Under the pieces are notes generated by a model, which saw only the letters and a program-made list of their open reading frames with translations, was not told the DNA's origin and made no database searches. The position numbers and the translations under genes are program-made. Positions 10,392-18,923 of a DNA stretch of 27,500 nucleotides are shown one piece after another. Origin of the DNA: Hyaloraphidium curvatum (taxonomy: Eukaryota; Monoblepharomycota; Hyaloraphidiomycetes; Hyaloraphidiales; Hyaloraphidiaceae); the NCBI GenBank assembly GCA_025558095.1, contig JAIVFI010000001.1:1-27500 (forward strand), given 5' to 3'. Numbering within the stretch: the first letter of the stretch is position 1; each line of letters starts with the position of its first letter.

Positions 10392-10484
10392 CTACAGTGC
10401 GAAACCGAAATACACGTCAGTTGGCGCGTCCGTCCGCATGACGGTCCGCACGTACTCCTCCTTGTGCTCGGCGGGCGTGAGCAT
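10392..10484 (-). pseudogene. Detached N-terminal block of the MYND-relic family (30 codons)
   Basis: On the minus strand an ATG at 10484 opens MLTPAEHKEEYVRTVMRTD and stops at 10392-10394. The first 19 residues closely match the start of the MYND relic at 5368 (LTPPELREEYLRTILKTD). No zinc finger follows. The frame is open upstream to 11048, so the same frame also carries the tail of the kinase relic; I regard that as chance. It is best read as a fragment of the same local gene family, inverted relative to the other two. Confidence 0.55.
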
Positions 10485-10929
10485 GGCGATGCAGGGGAAT
10501 GACGTTGTTGGTGTCGAACGCTTCACATGCGACACATGCCAGCCGACTCCTTCTCCCTGGCCTCTCGGAGGATTCGCCGCCTCCGGAGCTTGCTCCGACC
10601 GTCCGTTTCGCCCAAGTCGTCCGGGGATTTCAAGTAGCTCGCGGACGGCAAGTACAGAGGGGACAACCAGTACAGGTGCTGAACTGTAGAAGAATGGCGC
10701 GCCGCGGGGCCGAGCCCTACGGGCGGCGACGCCGCTCAGGTGCGAGTGTGGGCTCGCGGGCCGCGGATCGGGGTTCCAGGAAAGGACTTCGGTTGTTGAA
10801 CTCCGCGCCAATACACCGCGAATATGTATCCGTTGCGGCCCGAGCGCGGCCACGGTCCAATCTGGCCCGTGCTCGTGGCCCGTGCCCATGGTCCAAGCCC
10901 ATGAAGCCACAATCCAACTCCGCATCCGA

Positions 10930-11475
10930 TGACGCCGCGTGGGCGAGGGCGTCCCATCTCCAACATGAACAAAGGCCGAGTGCGTCTTTGTGTGATCCTT
11001 GACGAAGACGATCTTCGCGGGTGGTGACGGCGGCGTCTTCTGCTGCACCGGCGGCGGGATGGGCGGCTTCCTGCTGTCCGGCGTCGTGAACGCGAGCGGC
11101 GTGTTTTGCCGCGCCGTCCCTGATCAGCCGCTGCAGGTCCAGCGGTGCGAAGAAGGGGTGGCACAGGACCGCCTGCCAGCCTGCGGGCGCGTTCGCGGCG
11201 GTGAGCTCCGCGGGCAGGAGCGCGGGGCGCGAGCCACGCACCCTGCCGCCTGCTCCGGTCGCGGCTGGATCTTCCGAGCCGCTTCCGCGGGTCCGGGTGC
11301 AGCAGGTTCGGCAGCAGCAGGTCGCTCGCCTCGGCGGACAGCCCCGCGGCGTCCCACCGGTCCCGTCCATGACCTCCTTGAACTCCGGCACGCTGTCGAT
11401 CCGGGATTCCCAGAACCGGTGGACCTTCATGGCGCTGCTGGGCAGCTTGAAGGGCCCGTTGATGTCGTTTTCGGC
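10930..11475 (-). pseudogene. Protein kinase C-lobe relic, split over three frames
   Basis: Three minus-strand pieces read in order like the end of a Ser/Thr kinase domain. The first has VPEFKEVMDG near 11390-11365. The second has LSAEASDLLLPNLLHPDPRKRL, the usual helix before the conserved subdomain XI arginine (11340-11275). The third has WQAVLCHPFFAPLDLQRL (11190-11135), the His-Pro-Phe-Phe motif that closes many AGC-like kinase domains. A Pro-rich tail follows in yet another frame (10930-11100). The pieces need at least three frame changes, and the catalytic N-lobe and HRD/DFG motifs are not visible, so no active kinase can be made. Short introns could explain one of the changes, but no convincing splice pairs were found. 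Confidence 0.55.
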
Positions 11476-11899
11476 GACTTCGTTCGGGGTCGGAGCCCGT
11501 GTGAGTAGACCGCACGCGACAACTCGGAAGGAGAACCAGTCGGATGCGCGCCCGTCCGGAAGGAACCGCGTCAGCGTGCTCCGCGCGGTGGACGGTCCAT
11601 CCACAAAGCAGCGAGGCGCGAAAGAAAAACACGATTGCAAGGTCGAAGGTTTACGAGAGCCGCGGAGGGGATGTGGACGAAGCGTGCAACCGCGTCCCCG
11701 ACCGAAGCGAGCAAAACGCGCGGCCATCGACATCATGCGCAAGCTCATTCGGGGCATCGACGTCTACGTCTAGCTTCTAGCATCTAGCTTCCAGCGCACC
11801 GGAACACGGTGCGGTTCCACGTCCCGACCCTCCCCGTCCGGGCGCCGCGTGCACGCACCGCCCCACCCCCCATCTCGCCCCAACCGCGCCCGTCCACTG

Positions 11900-12733
11900 T
11901 CAGCGGGACCCCCACCTTCCGCCCCCCCGCCCCGCCAGCCCCAACCGCACGAGCCGCCACCACGCCGCCACCCCCGCCGCCCACGCCTCCACCCCCGCCC
12001 TGCCCCCGCCTCCCGGCCCGGGATGGTAGTACGTCCTCCCCGCGGCCACCACGCGGTCCTCGCGGAACACGAGCAGCGGGTGGGCGAGGAGTTCCGCGCG
12101 GGGCGCCCACGACGCCGCGCGGGCGAACCCCGGAGGGTCCGCGAGCAGGCCCCGCACCAGCCGCGCGGCCTCGCGGGGGAGCAGTTCCGGGAACGCGAGG
12201 AGCAGAGCGTCGCGTGCGTCGCCCGCCGTCGGCAACCCGTCTTCCTCGGAGGGGAGGGAGGCGGGGGACAGCGTGGAGGCGGAGCGCGAGGAGAGCGACG
12301 AGGGCGGGCGGGCGGTGGCGTGCGAGTCGGTGCGGAGGAAGGGGGGTTCCGGGTCGTCTTCCGGGGAGGAGTCCGAGGAGGGGTCCGGGGAGGGGGGGGG
12401 GAGCCACGCCGGCCGCACCTCGGACGCCGAGGCCGCCTGCACCGCCAGCGGCTTGAGCACGTCCCCACCCCACCACTCCCTCTGCCGCTCCTCCCTCGCC
12501 CTTTCCTTCAGGATGAGCGGCTCGAAGAGGTCGCACAGGTACCAAGCGTGCAGCTCCCCGTCGTCCCTCTCCTCCTCCGGCTCCGGGCTCGCCACGCGCC
12601 TCCGCTTGCCCGACACCGCGGGGCACGACGTCCTCGCGGAATGCAGCTCCAGCCCTGCGAGCAGCAAAGGGCAGGCCATTGCCGTGTTTGGGGCGGGAAA
12701 TCGGGGGCGGCGTGTGGCGCGGACGGGGGACAT
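11900..12733 (-). CDS. Hypothetical protein, GC-rich (277 aa, or 259 aa from an internal ATG)
   Basis: A single open frame runs from ATG 12733 to a stop at 11900-11902; an alternative start at 12679 gives MACPLLLAGLELHS. I recognise no domain. The order is a basic segment (SGKRRR), an acidic stretch, a segment with WYLCDLFEPLILKERAREER, a Ser/Pro/Asp-rich low-complexity middle, and a C-terminal half rich in Ala, Leu and Arg with regular hydrophobic spacing (ALLLAFPELLPREAARLVRG). The middle resembles a disordered linker. The gene is divergent from the one at 13187, with a 453-bp gap. In DNA this GC-rich, long frames arise by chance on either strand, so the call is tentative. Confidence 0.45.
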   Translation of the reverse strand: MSPVRATRRPRFPAPNTAMACPLLLAGLELHSARTSCPAVSGKRRRVASPEPEEERDDGELHAWYLCDLFEPLILKERAREERQREWWGGDVLKPLAVQAASASEVRPAWLPPPSPDPSSDSSPEDDPEPPFLRTDSHATARPPSSLSSRSASTLSPASLPSEEDGLPTAGDARDALLLAFPELLPREAARLVRGLLADPPGFARAASWAPRAELLAHPLLVFREDRVVAAGRTYYHPGPGGGGRAGVEAWAAGVAAWWRLVRLGLAGRGGGRWGSR

Positions 12734-13186
12734 GACGCGCCACGGCGGGATCGCGATTGCTCATCGGCCCCCGAAATGACGCCGAGGGCGGACCCCGGAA
12801 GGTGCGGGAATCGCGCTCCTCTCCTGAGAAAATCGGTATCCGGGTCATCGGGGCGCCGATCGGCCTGTGGACGCCCCTGCCCGCCAGCATCCGCGGATGC
12901 GGCCCTGCATGGCTGGGCGGCCGGTGCGGGCCGGGCCGCAATCGGGCCGGTGGCGCGATCGATCGCGGGAATCCGTGCGGCCACGGCACCGAGGTGTCAC
13001 CTGGGCAACCGTGGACGCGGTTTCCGTGTTGGCCGTGCGGGCTTGCGGCCGGTTGCCGGCATTCCAGGCTTGTGGGCGCCGGCCGGGCCGGGAGGGCCAG
13101 TTGAGCCGCGACTCCGGGCACCTCGCCACCACCAAATCACGGGCCAGACTCGACCGGCACGCTGCCCTGAGAGACGACCGCCCGCG
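12734..13186. other. Intergenic, possible shared promoter of two divergent hypothetical genes
   Basis: The stretch holds 453 bp between the divergent starts at 12733 and 13187. It has many CGG triplets and short GC palindromes such as CGATCGATCG at 12957-12966. No TATA-like element, RNA gene or repeat stands out. Confidence 0.3.
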
Positions 13187-13723
13187 ATGGCCGCGTCGCT
13201 CGCGCCGCTCCTCGCGCACCCGTCGCCGCGCCGCGCGCCCGCCGGCCGCCTCGCGGGGGTTTGCCCCCCGCGCTGCCCGCCCGCGCTGCTCCCCGCCGAG
13301 CACGCCGAACACGCCCGCCCGCCCCCGCACACCGCCGGGCGGCTCTCCCCCGCCCCCGCCGCCCGCGCCCCCGCGCTGCCGCCGACCCCCGCGCCGACCC
13401 CCGACCCCGACACGCACGTGCCCGACGCGGACCCCCGGCACTCCCGCCGCCCGCCCGCCCTCCCGCCCTCCCCCGCCCCCCCCTGCGACAGGGACGACTT
13501 CCCCCTCCTCGCCCGCCTGCTGGCGCACGAGACGGCGCGGCACGAGCTCGCCCGGGCGAGGCTGAGGCGCACCCCCCGGCCGTCATCCCCCCCGCCCCCG
13601 CTGGACACCGCCGAATCGGACCCGCTGGAAGGAGAGTGGACCGTGCCCCTCTCCGCGGACGCGGAGGAGGACGCGGCAGGCGGGGTCGGGGAGGCACGTG
13701 CTTCGCCACCCCCGGCGCGGTGA
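13187..13723 (+). CDS. Hypothetical Pro/Ala/Arg-rich protein (178 aa)
   Basis: An ATG at 13187 opens a single frame to a TGA at 13721-13723. Residues 1-95 are low complexity (Pro, Ala, Arg, His). A short helix-like segment follows (DDFPLLARLLAHETARHELA), then an acidic C-terminus (ESDPLEGEW, ADAEEDAAG). No domain is recognised. The switch from Pro-rich to a plausible helix and then an acidic tail hints at a real protein, but the composition is what GC-rich chance frames also give. Confidence 0.35.
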   Translation: MAASLAPLLAHPSPRRAPAGRLAGVCPPRCPPALLPAEHAEHARPPPHTAGRLSPAPAARAPALPPTPAPTPDPDTHVPDADPRHSRRPPALPPSPAPPCDRDDFPLLARLLAHETARHELARARLRRTPRPSSPPPPLDTAESDPLEGEWTVPLSADAEEDAAGGVGEARASPPPAR

Positions 13724-14370
13724 CCGGCCCCCCCGGTTCGGAGGCGCGGGTCGGGATGATATCGATACCATGGCGTCAGGAATGTAATCTAGCATCGTCG
13801 TAGGCTGTTTGGACCGGGGATCGGATGGGGGCAGGGTGGACGGAGGGCGGCGTGTAGGCACGTGATCGGCCCTGAAGAGACCCTGATGTGCGCGGGAAGA
13901 ACCCCGAAAGACCCTGGAGGATGTCGTCCGCGGGACCTCGGATCGCAAGCGCGGCCGCTTCGTTCGGGGGAAGAGGTGGGTGGCGGCGGGCGGGTGGTGC
14001 GGCGGACGGGTGGGTGTTTCGGCAGGGATCGGGGCTCGTTCGCGCCCCGGTTCCCGCTCCGATCGCGGCCCGAGATCGCGCCTGCCGATCGGGTTCAATC
14101 CTCACTGTCTGCCGCCACGACGTGGAAGTCCGGCCGATCCTTTGACGCCGCCTTTTGCTTGGGGGCTGTCAGACCTGGGCCCTTCGAATCCTGTTCGGGC
14201 ATGGACCGTCCCGGATGGACAGCACGGCGCCAGGGGACGATTTCAAAGCCGTACACGGTCCAAATCCCCGTAATGGTGCTGCCGGTAACACGCTCCCGTA
14301 GCGCGTCAGCAGCGAGGACGGATCGTCCTCCACGCGGTTTATGTGCGGGCTCGATCCATGAGCACCCACA
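13724..14370. other. Intergenic region upstream of the dioxygenase gene
   Basis: In 647 bp I find no supported gene, tRNA or transposon end. The sequence is less GC-biased near 13745-13815 and 14100-14290. A B-box-like GTTCAATCC at 14093-14101 has no pairing T-stem and is not a tRNA. The last part is the presumed promoter and leader of the gene at 14371. Confidence 0.4.
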
Positions 14371-15396
14371 ATGGCCGCGCCACGAATCGACGCCGCCCCG
14401 CTCCTGCGTCTGCTCCGGACCTCCGCCGTCGATGACGCGTCTATTGCCTCCGCCGCGGCCCTCGATGCGGCGCTGCGGCGGCCGGGCAGCGCGGTGCTCT
14501 TTTCCTCCGACGCGTCGCTGCCGCTCTTCCCTCCGAGCACCGGTCGGGTGGACGCGATGGCGGCGATGCACGCGGCGGCGGACCGCGTCTTTGCAATGGC
14601 GGAAGCGGAAAAGCGGTTGCGGCTGCCCCGCGCGCGGGGACCGGTCACGCGGGGTTACCTTCCCGTCGCGGCCGAGAGCGGCAGCCCCGAACTGGTGGAG
14701 GCCAAGGAAGCCTGGGCGTTCGGCCGCGAGATCGACGCGGCCGGCAACGCCCTGGAAGCACGGAACGCGTGGCCGGACGACGAGGCGGCGCCGGGGTTCC
14801 GGGACGCGTGCATCGCCGGCCTGGACGCGCTGGAGGAGCTCCGGCGGGCGGTGACGGCGGGCCTCTCGCTGGCGGCCTACGACGACCCGCATTTCTTGGA
14901 GCGCGAGTGCTGTGGCCCGGAGGCGGACCGGCTGGCCATGGTACGGCTTGCCCAGTATGTGCCGCACGCGCTGGCCGGCGACGCGGCCGGCAAGCAGATC
15001 GTGGGCTCCTCCCCGCACACCGACTGGGGCTTCCTCACCCTCGTTCACCAACCCTCCTCGACCCCGGGCCTGGAGCTCTTCCTCGACGGCGCGTGGCACG
15101 CCGTCCCCGCGGCGCCGGACGAGGTGTTCGTCCAGGCGGGCGACTACCTCAGCCTCCTCAGCAAGGAACGCTGGCACTCGCCCCTGCACCGCGTTCTCCA
15201 TCCTCCGGGCTCGGAGCGCAGGTCGGCGGTGTACTTTTCCTACCCGCGGTTCGGGTGCCCCGTGCCCGACACGTCGGCAGGGGAGGGGAGGATCAGCCTG
15301 ACCAAGGCGCAGGGGGAGCGGGGCGGCGGTGCGGCAAGGAGCGGGACGTTTGGGGAGTGGATGGTGGCCAAGTGGGCCGAGGTGCAGAGGGGTTGA
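14371..15396 (+). CDS. Fe(II)/2-oxoglutarate-dependent dioxygenase, isopenicillin N synthase-like (341 aa)
   Basis: This is an intronless frame from ATG 14371 (context CACAATGG) to the stop at 15394-15396. Enzymes of this family use Fe(II), O2 and 2-oxoglutarate to hydroxylate or oxidise small molecules, usually in the cytosol. The N-terminal non-haem dioxygenase domain covers roughly residues 30-150. The double-stranded beta-helix core has the iron triad: HTD with H216 and D218 in GSSPHTDWGFLTLV, and H273 in HSPLHRV. An Arg-x-Ser pair (R283, S285) is placed to bind 2-oxoglutarate. Length fits the family. It lies 315 bp upstream of the P450 gene on the same strand, so the two may share a pathway. 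The substrate cannot be predicted. Confidence 0.92.
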   Translation: MAAPRIDAAPLLRLLRTSAVDDASIASAAALDAALRRPGSAVLFSSDASLPLFPPSTGRVDAMAAMHAAADRVFAMAEAEKRLRLPRARGPVTRGYLPVAAESGSPELVEAKEAWAFGREIDAAGNALEARNAWPDDEAAPGFRDACIAGLDALEELRRAVTAGLSLAAYDDPHFLERECCGPEADRLAMVRLAQYVPHALAGDAAGKQIVGSSPHTDWGFLTLVHQPSSTPGLELFLDGAWHAVPAAPDEVFVQAGDYLSLLSKERWHSPLHRVLHPPGSERRSAVYFSYPRFGCPVPDTSAGEGRISLTKAQGERGGGAARSGTFGEWMVAKWAEVQRG

Positions 15397-15711
15397 CTTT
15401 GGCGTGGGCCGTTGGCGCAGGGCCCGACACTCACTGGGGGCGGGGGTTTGATTCCGCGGGCCGGAGGGGGCCAGCAGCCCCAAACGCGGCGGCTTTTGAT
15501 TCAAATTGAAGTTCATCATTGCCTCAAGCTCTTTGGCTTCGATCGGCGGCCATCCGGGCTGCGAATGAGACCGGTTCGCCGTTTGTCTCCCTTGGCGAGA
15601 GCCGTTGGCGGCTGGTGCGTTGCCGCCGTGCCCGACTCCCGACCTCGCTGTCTCGCCCTGTCCACCGAGCCTCCTCCGCTCCCTCCCCCCACCCTCCCCC
15701 CCTTTGCCGCA
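15397..15711 (+). promoter_or_regulatory. Intergenic and presumed P450 promoter with CT-rich leader
   Basis: In 315 bp between the dioxygenase stop and the P450 start, an AT-richer patch (15497-15540) is followed by a strongly pyrimidine-rich stretch at about 15645-15705 just before the ATG at 15712. CT-rich tracts next to start sites are common in fungal promoters. No TATA box is evident. Confidence 0.4.
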
Positions 15712-17545
15712 ATGCCCGACGCCGCGACGCTTCTCGGCTACGCGGTCGTTGCGGCGGCCACGCTGTTCCTCCTCAAGCAGCTCTTCCACAAGCTCTTCCT
15801 CGACTTCGACGACGACTTCAAGACCGTCCTTTCTATGCCCTTTGTCGACCGCCCGCCGGCCGACCGCCTCACGCAGCTCCATTTGGTCGACGCCGAGCTC
15901 GTGAGGAAGCACGGCCCGCGGGTGCGCTACGTCAACATGCTCAAGCCGTGGGAGTCGACGCTCGTCATCGCCGACCCGGCGCTGCTGCGCGAGATCTTCG
16001 TCGGCGTGGAGTGGCAGAAGTGGCAGCGCGGGACCTACGGCACCACGCAGGAGGCGCACGCCGCCTACACCGCCGGTGGGGGGCCTCCCGAACCCCGTTC
16101 CCCTCGCTCTGATCAGGACCGTCCCCCCGGTTTGTCCAGGCCTGATCTCGACGCCCAACAACCAGCTCTGGCGCGACACCCGCGCGCTGTTCGAGCGCAC
16201 CTTCACCACCGTCGCCGTGCGCAAGTACACGCCCGTCCTGCTCGAGATCCGCTCCGTCCTCGTGGACCAGCTGGCCCGGGCCAACAAGGAGAACCCGGAC
16301 GGCTTCGACGTGTTCCCTTACTACCACCGTGGGTGGTCTGGGCGGCAACCGTGTCCTGCAGGCTGACAACAACCCCCACCTCCCCCCAGGGTTCACGTTC
16401 GACACCATCACCCGCCTCGTCTTTGGCTCCGAGATCCGCGCCCAGACCGAGTCCCGCGGCGCCGACTACGCCCGCAACTTCGACCTCTGGCTCGACTCGG
16501 GCGCGCTGCTGGCCACCCTGGACATGTTCCTCGGGAAGTGGTCCTGGGCCCTGGCGGGCAAGGTCGTGGCGCAGCAGAAAAAGTCGCACGACATGATGTT
16601 CGGCCTCATCGAGGAGCAGGTGCAGCGGATGAAGCGGGGGGAGAAGCGCAACTGCATCTTCGACGACGTTTACGGCAAGGAGGACATGTCGGCGCTGATC
16701 AACGACGACCACCTCCGCAAGGCCCTCATGTCGGTGCTCTTTGCCGGCCACGACACGACCGCCGCCCTGCTCGCCTTCATGACCTACGAGCTCTCCAAGC
16801 GGCCCGACCTCCAGGCCGCCATCCGCGCCGAGGTCGAGGAGGTCAACGGCTCCGGGGACCTCTCGAACCTCGAGGTCCTGGAAAAGTGCAAGGTCCTGAA
16901 CGCGTGCATAAAGGAGAGCCTGCGGATGCGGCCCTCGGCGCCCTACGGCGCTGGGAGGTACGTGACAGAGGGGTTCGAACTGCGGTACCAGGACCTGGAG
17001 GGGAAGCCGGCGAGGGTGGTTGTGGGGAACAACCAGCAGGTCCTGCCGGCGCTGCACGCGATGCAGAACTACCAGCCGTACTGGTGGGTGTCCGCCTGGC
17101 GCGGCGGATGGCGGTCGGGCTGACCTGCCGATAGGGACAAGGACGTCAGCAAGTTCCTCCCCGAGCGCTACTACGACGACCCCAACGGCGGCTCCAAGGC
17201 CGGTCTCTTTTCCAACGCACCATTCGGCAACGGTGCCCGGCGCTGCGTCGGGGAGCGTCTCGCACGTTGGTTCTCTGCCCGCTCCCCGGACGAGGATGGC
17301 CGCTGATTCCCCACCCCCGCTCGGCGCAGTCGGCGAGGGCCGCCTCGCGATCGCCTCGGTGCTCCGCAAGTACGACATCCTTCCCGTGCCCGAGGGCCCG
17401 GATACGTGGCAGTTCCAGGAGGTCTTTGCCGGGACGATCAAACCCAACAAGGTGGGTCGGCCGCACGGCAAGGGCCGGACGGCCGGGGGCTGACGTGGTT
17501 CGGCGCCGGCAGGTGATGATTAAGCTCAAGCCCATCGCGGCGTGA
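15712..17545 (+). CDS. Cytochrome P450 monooxygenase (6 exons, 510 aa)
   Basis: Exons are 15712-16075, 16140-16328, 16390-17083, 17135-17265, 17330-17451 and 17513-17545 (1,533 nt). Introns are 51-64 nt, start GTGGG (one GTTGG) and mostly carry CTGAC or CTGAT branch sites. The N-terminus has a membrane anchor (LLGYAVVAAATLFLLKQLF), placing the enzyme on the ER. The I-helix oxygen-activation motif AGHDTT is at 303-308, the K-helix ExxR (ESLR) at 360-363, LPERYY follows, and the haem motif FGNGARRCVG puts the thiolate ligand at Cys453. All hallmark residues are present. The enzyme would use NADPH-P450 reductase to hydroxylate a lipophilic substrate. The last exon is only 11 codons. The neighbouring dioxygenase and flavin monooxygenase suggest shared metabolism. 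The CYP family was not assigned. Confidence 0.93.
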
Positions 17546-17871
17546 GGGCGGTCCTGGTGTCGGCGCGGCGGAGGAGCGGGATTTGGATCTAGTGCTGCAC
17601 AGGACGATTGATCTGACTACGGTCCACGGTTCTCTCATGCGCAAAGCTTCCCACCGATTGCCAGGCATCGGGTTTCTGTTTGCTTCGTCCAACTCTGCTA
17701 CGTACAAGAAAGTCATGTTGGGATCAGACGCGCTCGCCGCGCTGCCAAGGCCACGGCGGAGGTCGGGCACGCGTTTCGTGACATCGCGCACACCGAGATC
17801 CCCACGCCGCCGTCGTCGCTCTTGAACGACGGGCAGAAGCCTGCGAGCTGGCGGGGGTCTGGGAGCTTTCG
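17546..17871. other. Intergenic between convergent P450 and F-box genes
   Basis: In 326 bp serving as 3' flanks of both genes, I see no RNA gene or repeat. A plus-strand frame from about 17714 to 17986 has a protein-like stretch (AKATAEVGHAFRDIAHTE), but it lacks a start and overlaps the F-box gene antisense, so it is not called. Confidence 0.4.
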
Positions 17872-18798
17872 CTACCGCAGCTTGAGCGGCGCGAGGCCCT
17901 CCAAAACGAAAACGCTCGTCGGCCCCGTCCACCCGGCCCCCCGCCAGTTCCACGAGGCGCGCCACATCGCGGACACGAATGTCTGAGCAGGTGAGTTCGA
18001 TCGTGGCGCCCATCCCAGGATCCCCGGCGACCCCGGCCCAGAAAAGGAGCTCCCGGACGACCGCCGCCGCGTTCCCCTCGTCCACGTCGTGGAAGGCCGG
18101 CAGGCGCGGCACCAGCCACAGGAAGCCCCGGAAATGACCGAGCGACCAACGGATCCGGGAGAGGTGGGCCGGGTCCGCGCCGCTGATCTCCACCGTGCCC
18201 AGGGTGTAGTCGACGATTTCATCCCGGGCGGGGAGGTCGACGAAGAACGCTGATGTGGTCGGGACGACCGATTCGTCGACGAAGAGCTTCTGCAGCGACG
18301 GGCGGCGCAACAGGGAGCACAGAAGTCGTCGGGAGCCTCCGCGTCCACCGCCTCGTCCCTCACCTCGCATGGGTCAACGCAGTCGAAGGCGCACAGCTCC
18401 GCGAGCTCCCGCATCAGCTCGCAGCACGTTTTGTCCGGGAAGCCACGATCAGGGTCGAGCAGCCTGGACCGCACGAGGTGCCGGGCGTGGAGCTTCTCGA
18501 AGAGCCGCGGGCGGAGCAGTTGCCAATGGGTGCGGCACGCGCTCGCGAGCCGAAGCAGGGTCTTTGACCGCGGAGGAAGCAGCTCGCCGATCTTCATGAC
18601 GAGTTCGGGCGGGAGGGTCGGCCCCTCCGCGTCGGCACTGTCGCGCGACGCGTCGTCCGCGTGGGGCTGCAGGCGGCCGCGGAGCGACGAGTTCTCCGCC
18701 GCCAGTGCCGCGGTCTCCGACGTCAGGCGGGTGACTTCGGCGCGCAGAAAGGCCAGCTCGGCCTCGGCGTCGCCCGCGCCGCCCGTGGTCTGGTCCAT
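17872..18798 (-). CDS. F-box-like protein (2 exons, about 283 aa, frame problem near C-terminus)
   Basis: Exon 1 is 18798-18364 and exon 2 starts at 18289; the 74-nt intron is GTGAGG to CTGCAG, phase 0. Residues 10-45 form a heptad-like coiled coil (AELAFLRAEVTRLTSETAAL). An F-box-like segment follows (LPPELVMKIGELLPPRSKTLLRLASACR), which in known proteins docks on Skp1 of SCF ubiquitin ligases. Exon 2 encodes an alternating hydrophobic region (FVDLPARDEIVDYTLGTVEI, FRGFLWLVPRLPAFHD) that may be the target-binding part. A natural-looking end (VFVLEGLAPLKLR, stop 17872-17874) lies one base out of frame near 17915; reading on in frame would run antisense into the P450 until 17438. Either one extra base is present or the annotated end differs. 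Targets are unknown. Confidence 0.65.
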   Translation of the reverse strand: MDQTTGGAGDAEAELAFLRAEVTRLTSETAALAAENSSLRGRLQPHADDASRDSADAEGPTLPPELVMKIGELLPPRSKTLLRLASACRTHWQLLRPRLFEKLHARHLVRSRLLDPDRGFPDKTCCELMRELAELCAFDCVDPCEVRDEAVDAEAPDDFCAPCCAARRCRSSSSTNRSSRPHQRSSSTSPPGMKSSTTPWARWRSAARTRPTSPGSVGRSVISGASCGWCRACRPSTTWTRGTRRRSSGSSFSGPGSPGILGWAPRSNSPAQTFVSAMWRASWNWRGAGWTGPTSVFVLEGLAPLKLR

Positions 18799-18923
18799 TT
18801 CGGTGTCACGAGTCCCGAGCTCGTGGACCCGGTCGTCCCGCCGGAAGCCACACACAAGTTTGTCAGATCCATCTACAGGCCAAGCTATCGGTCCAAATAC
18901 ATCGACCATGTCAACGCTGCCGA

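Noticed and set aside
11849-13186. Plus-strand open frame upstream of ATG 13187 (part of a 624-codon frame)
   Set aside because: It is Pro/Arg-rich with no domain and runs antisense to the more protein-like minus frame at 11900-12733. Only the part from 13187 was kept, tentatively.
14085-14105. tRNA-like B-box (GGTTCAATCC)
   Set aside because: The flanks cannot form a T-stem and no A-box or acceptor pairing lies upstream.
14095-16287. Antisense open frame of 730 codons (minus strand) across the dioxygenase and P450 start
   Set aside because: It lies opposite a dioxygenase with a full iron triad and a P450 with a membrane anchor, and shows no domain. Long antisense frames are expected where third positions are GC-rich.
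17714-17986. Plus-strand frame with AKATAEVGHAFRDIAHTE
   Set aside because: No start codon in a sensible place, no recognised domain, and overlap antisense with the F-box gene.
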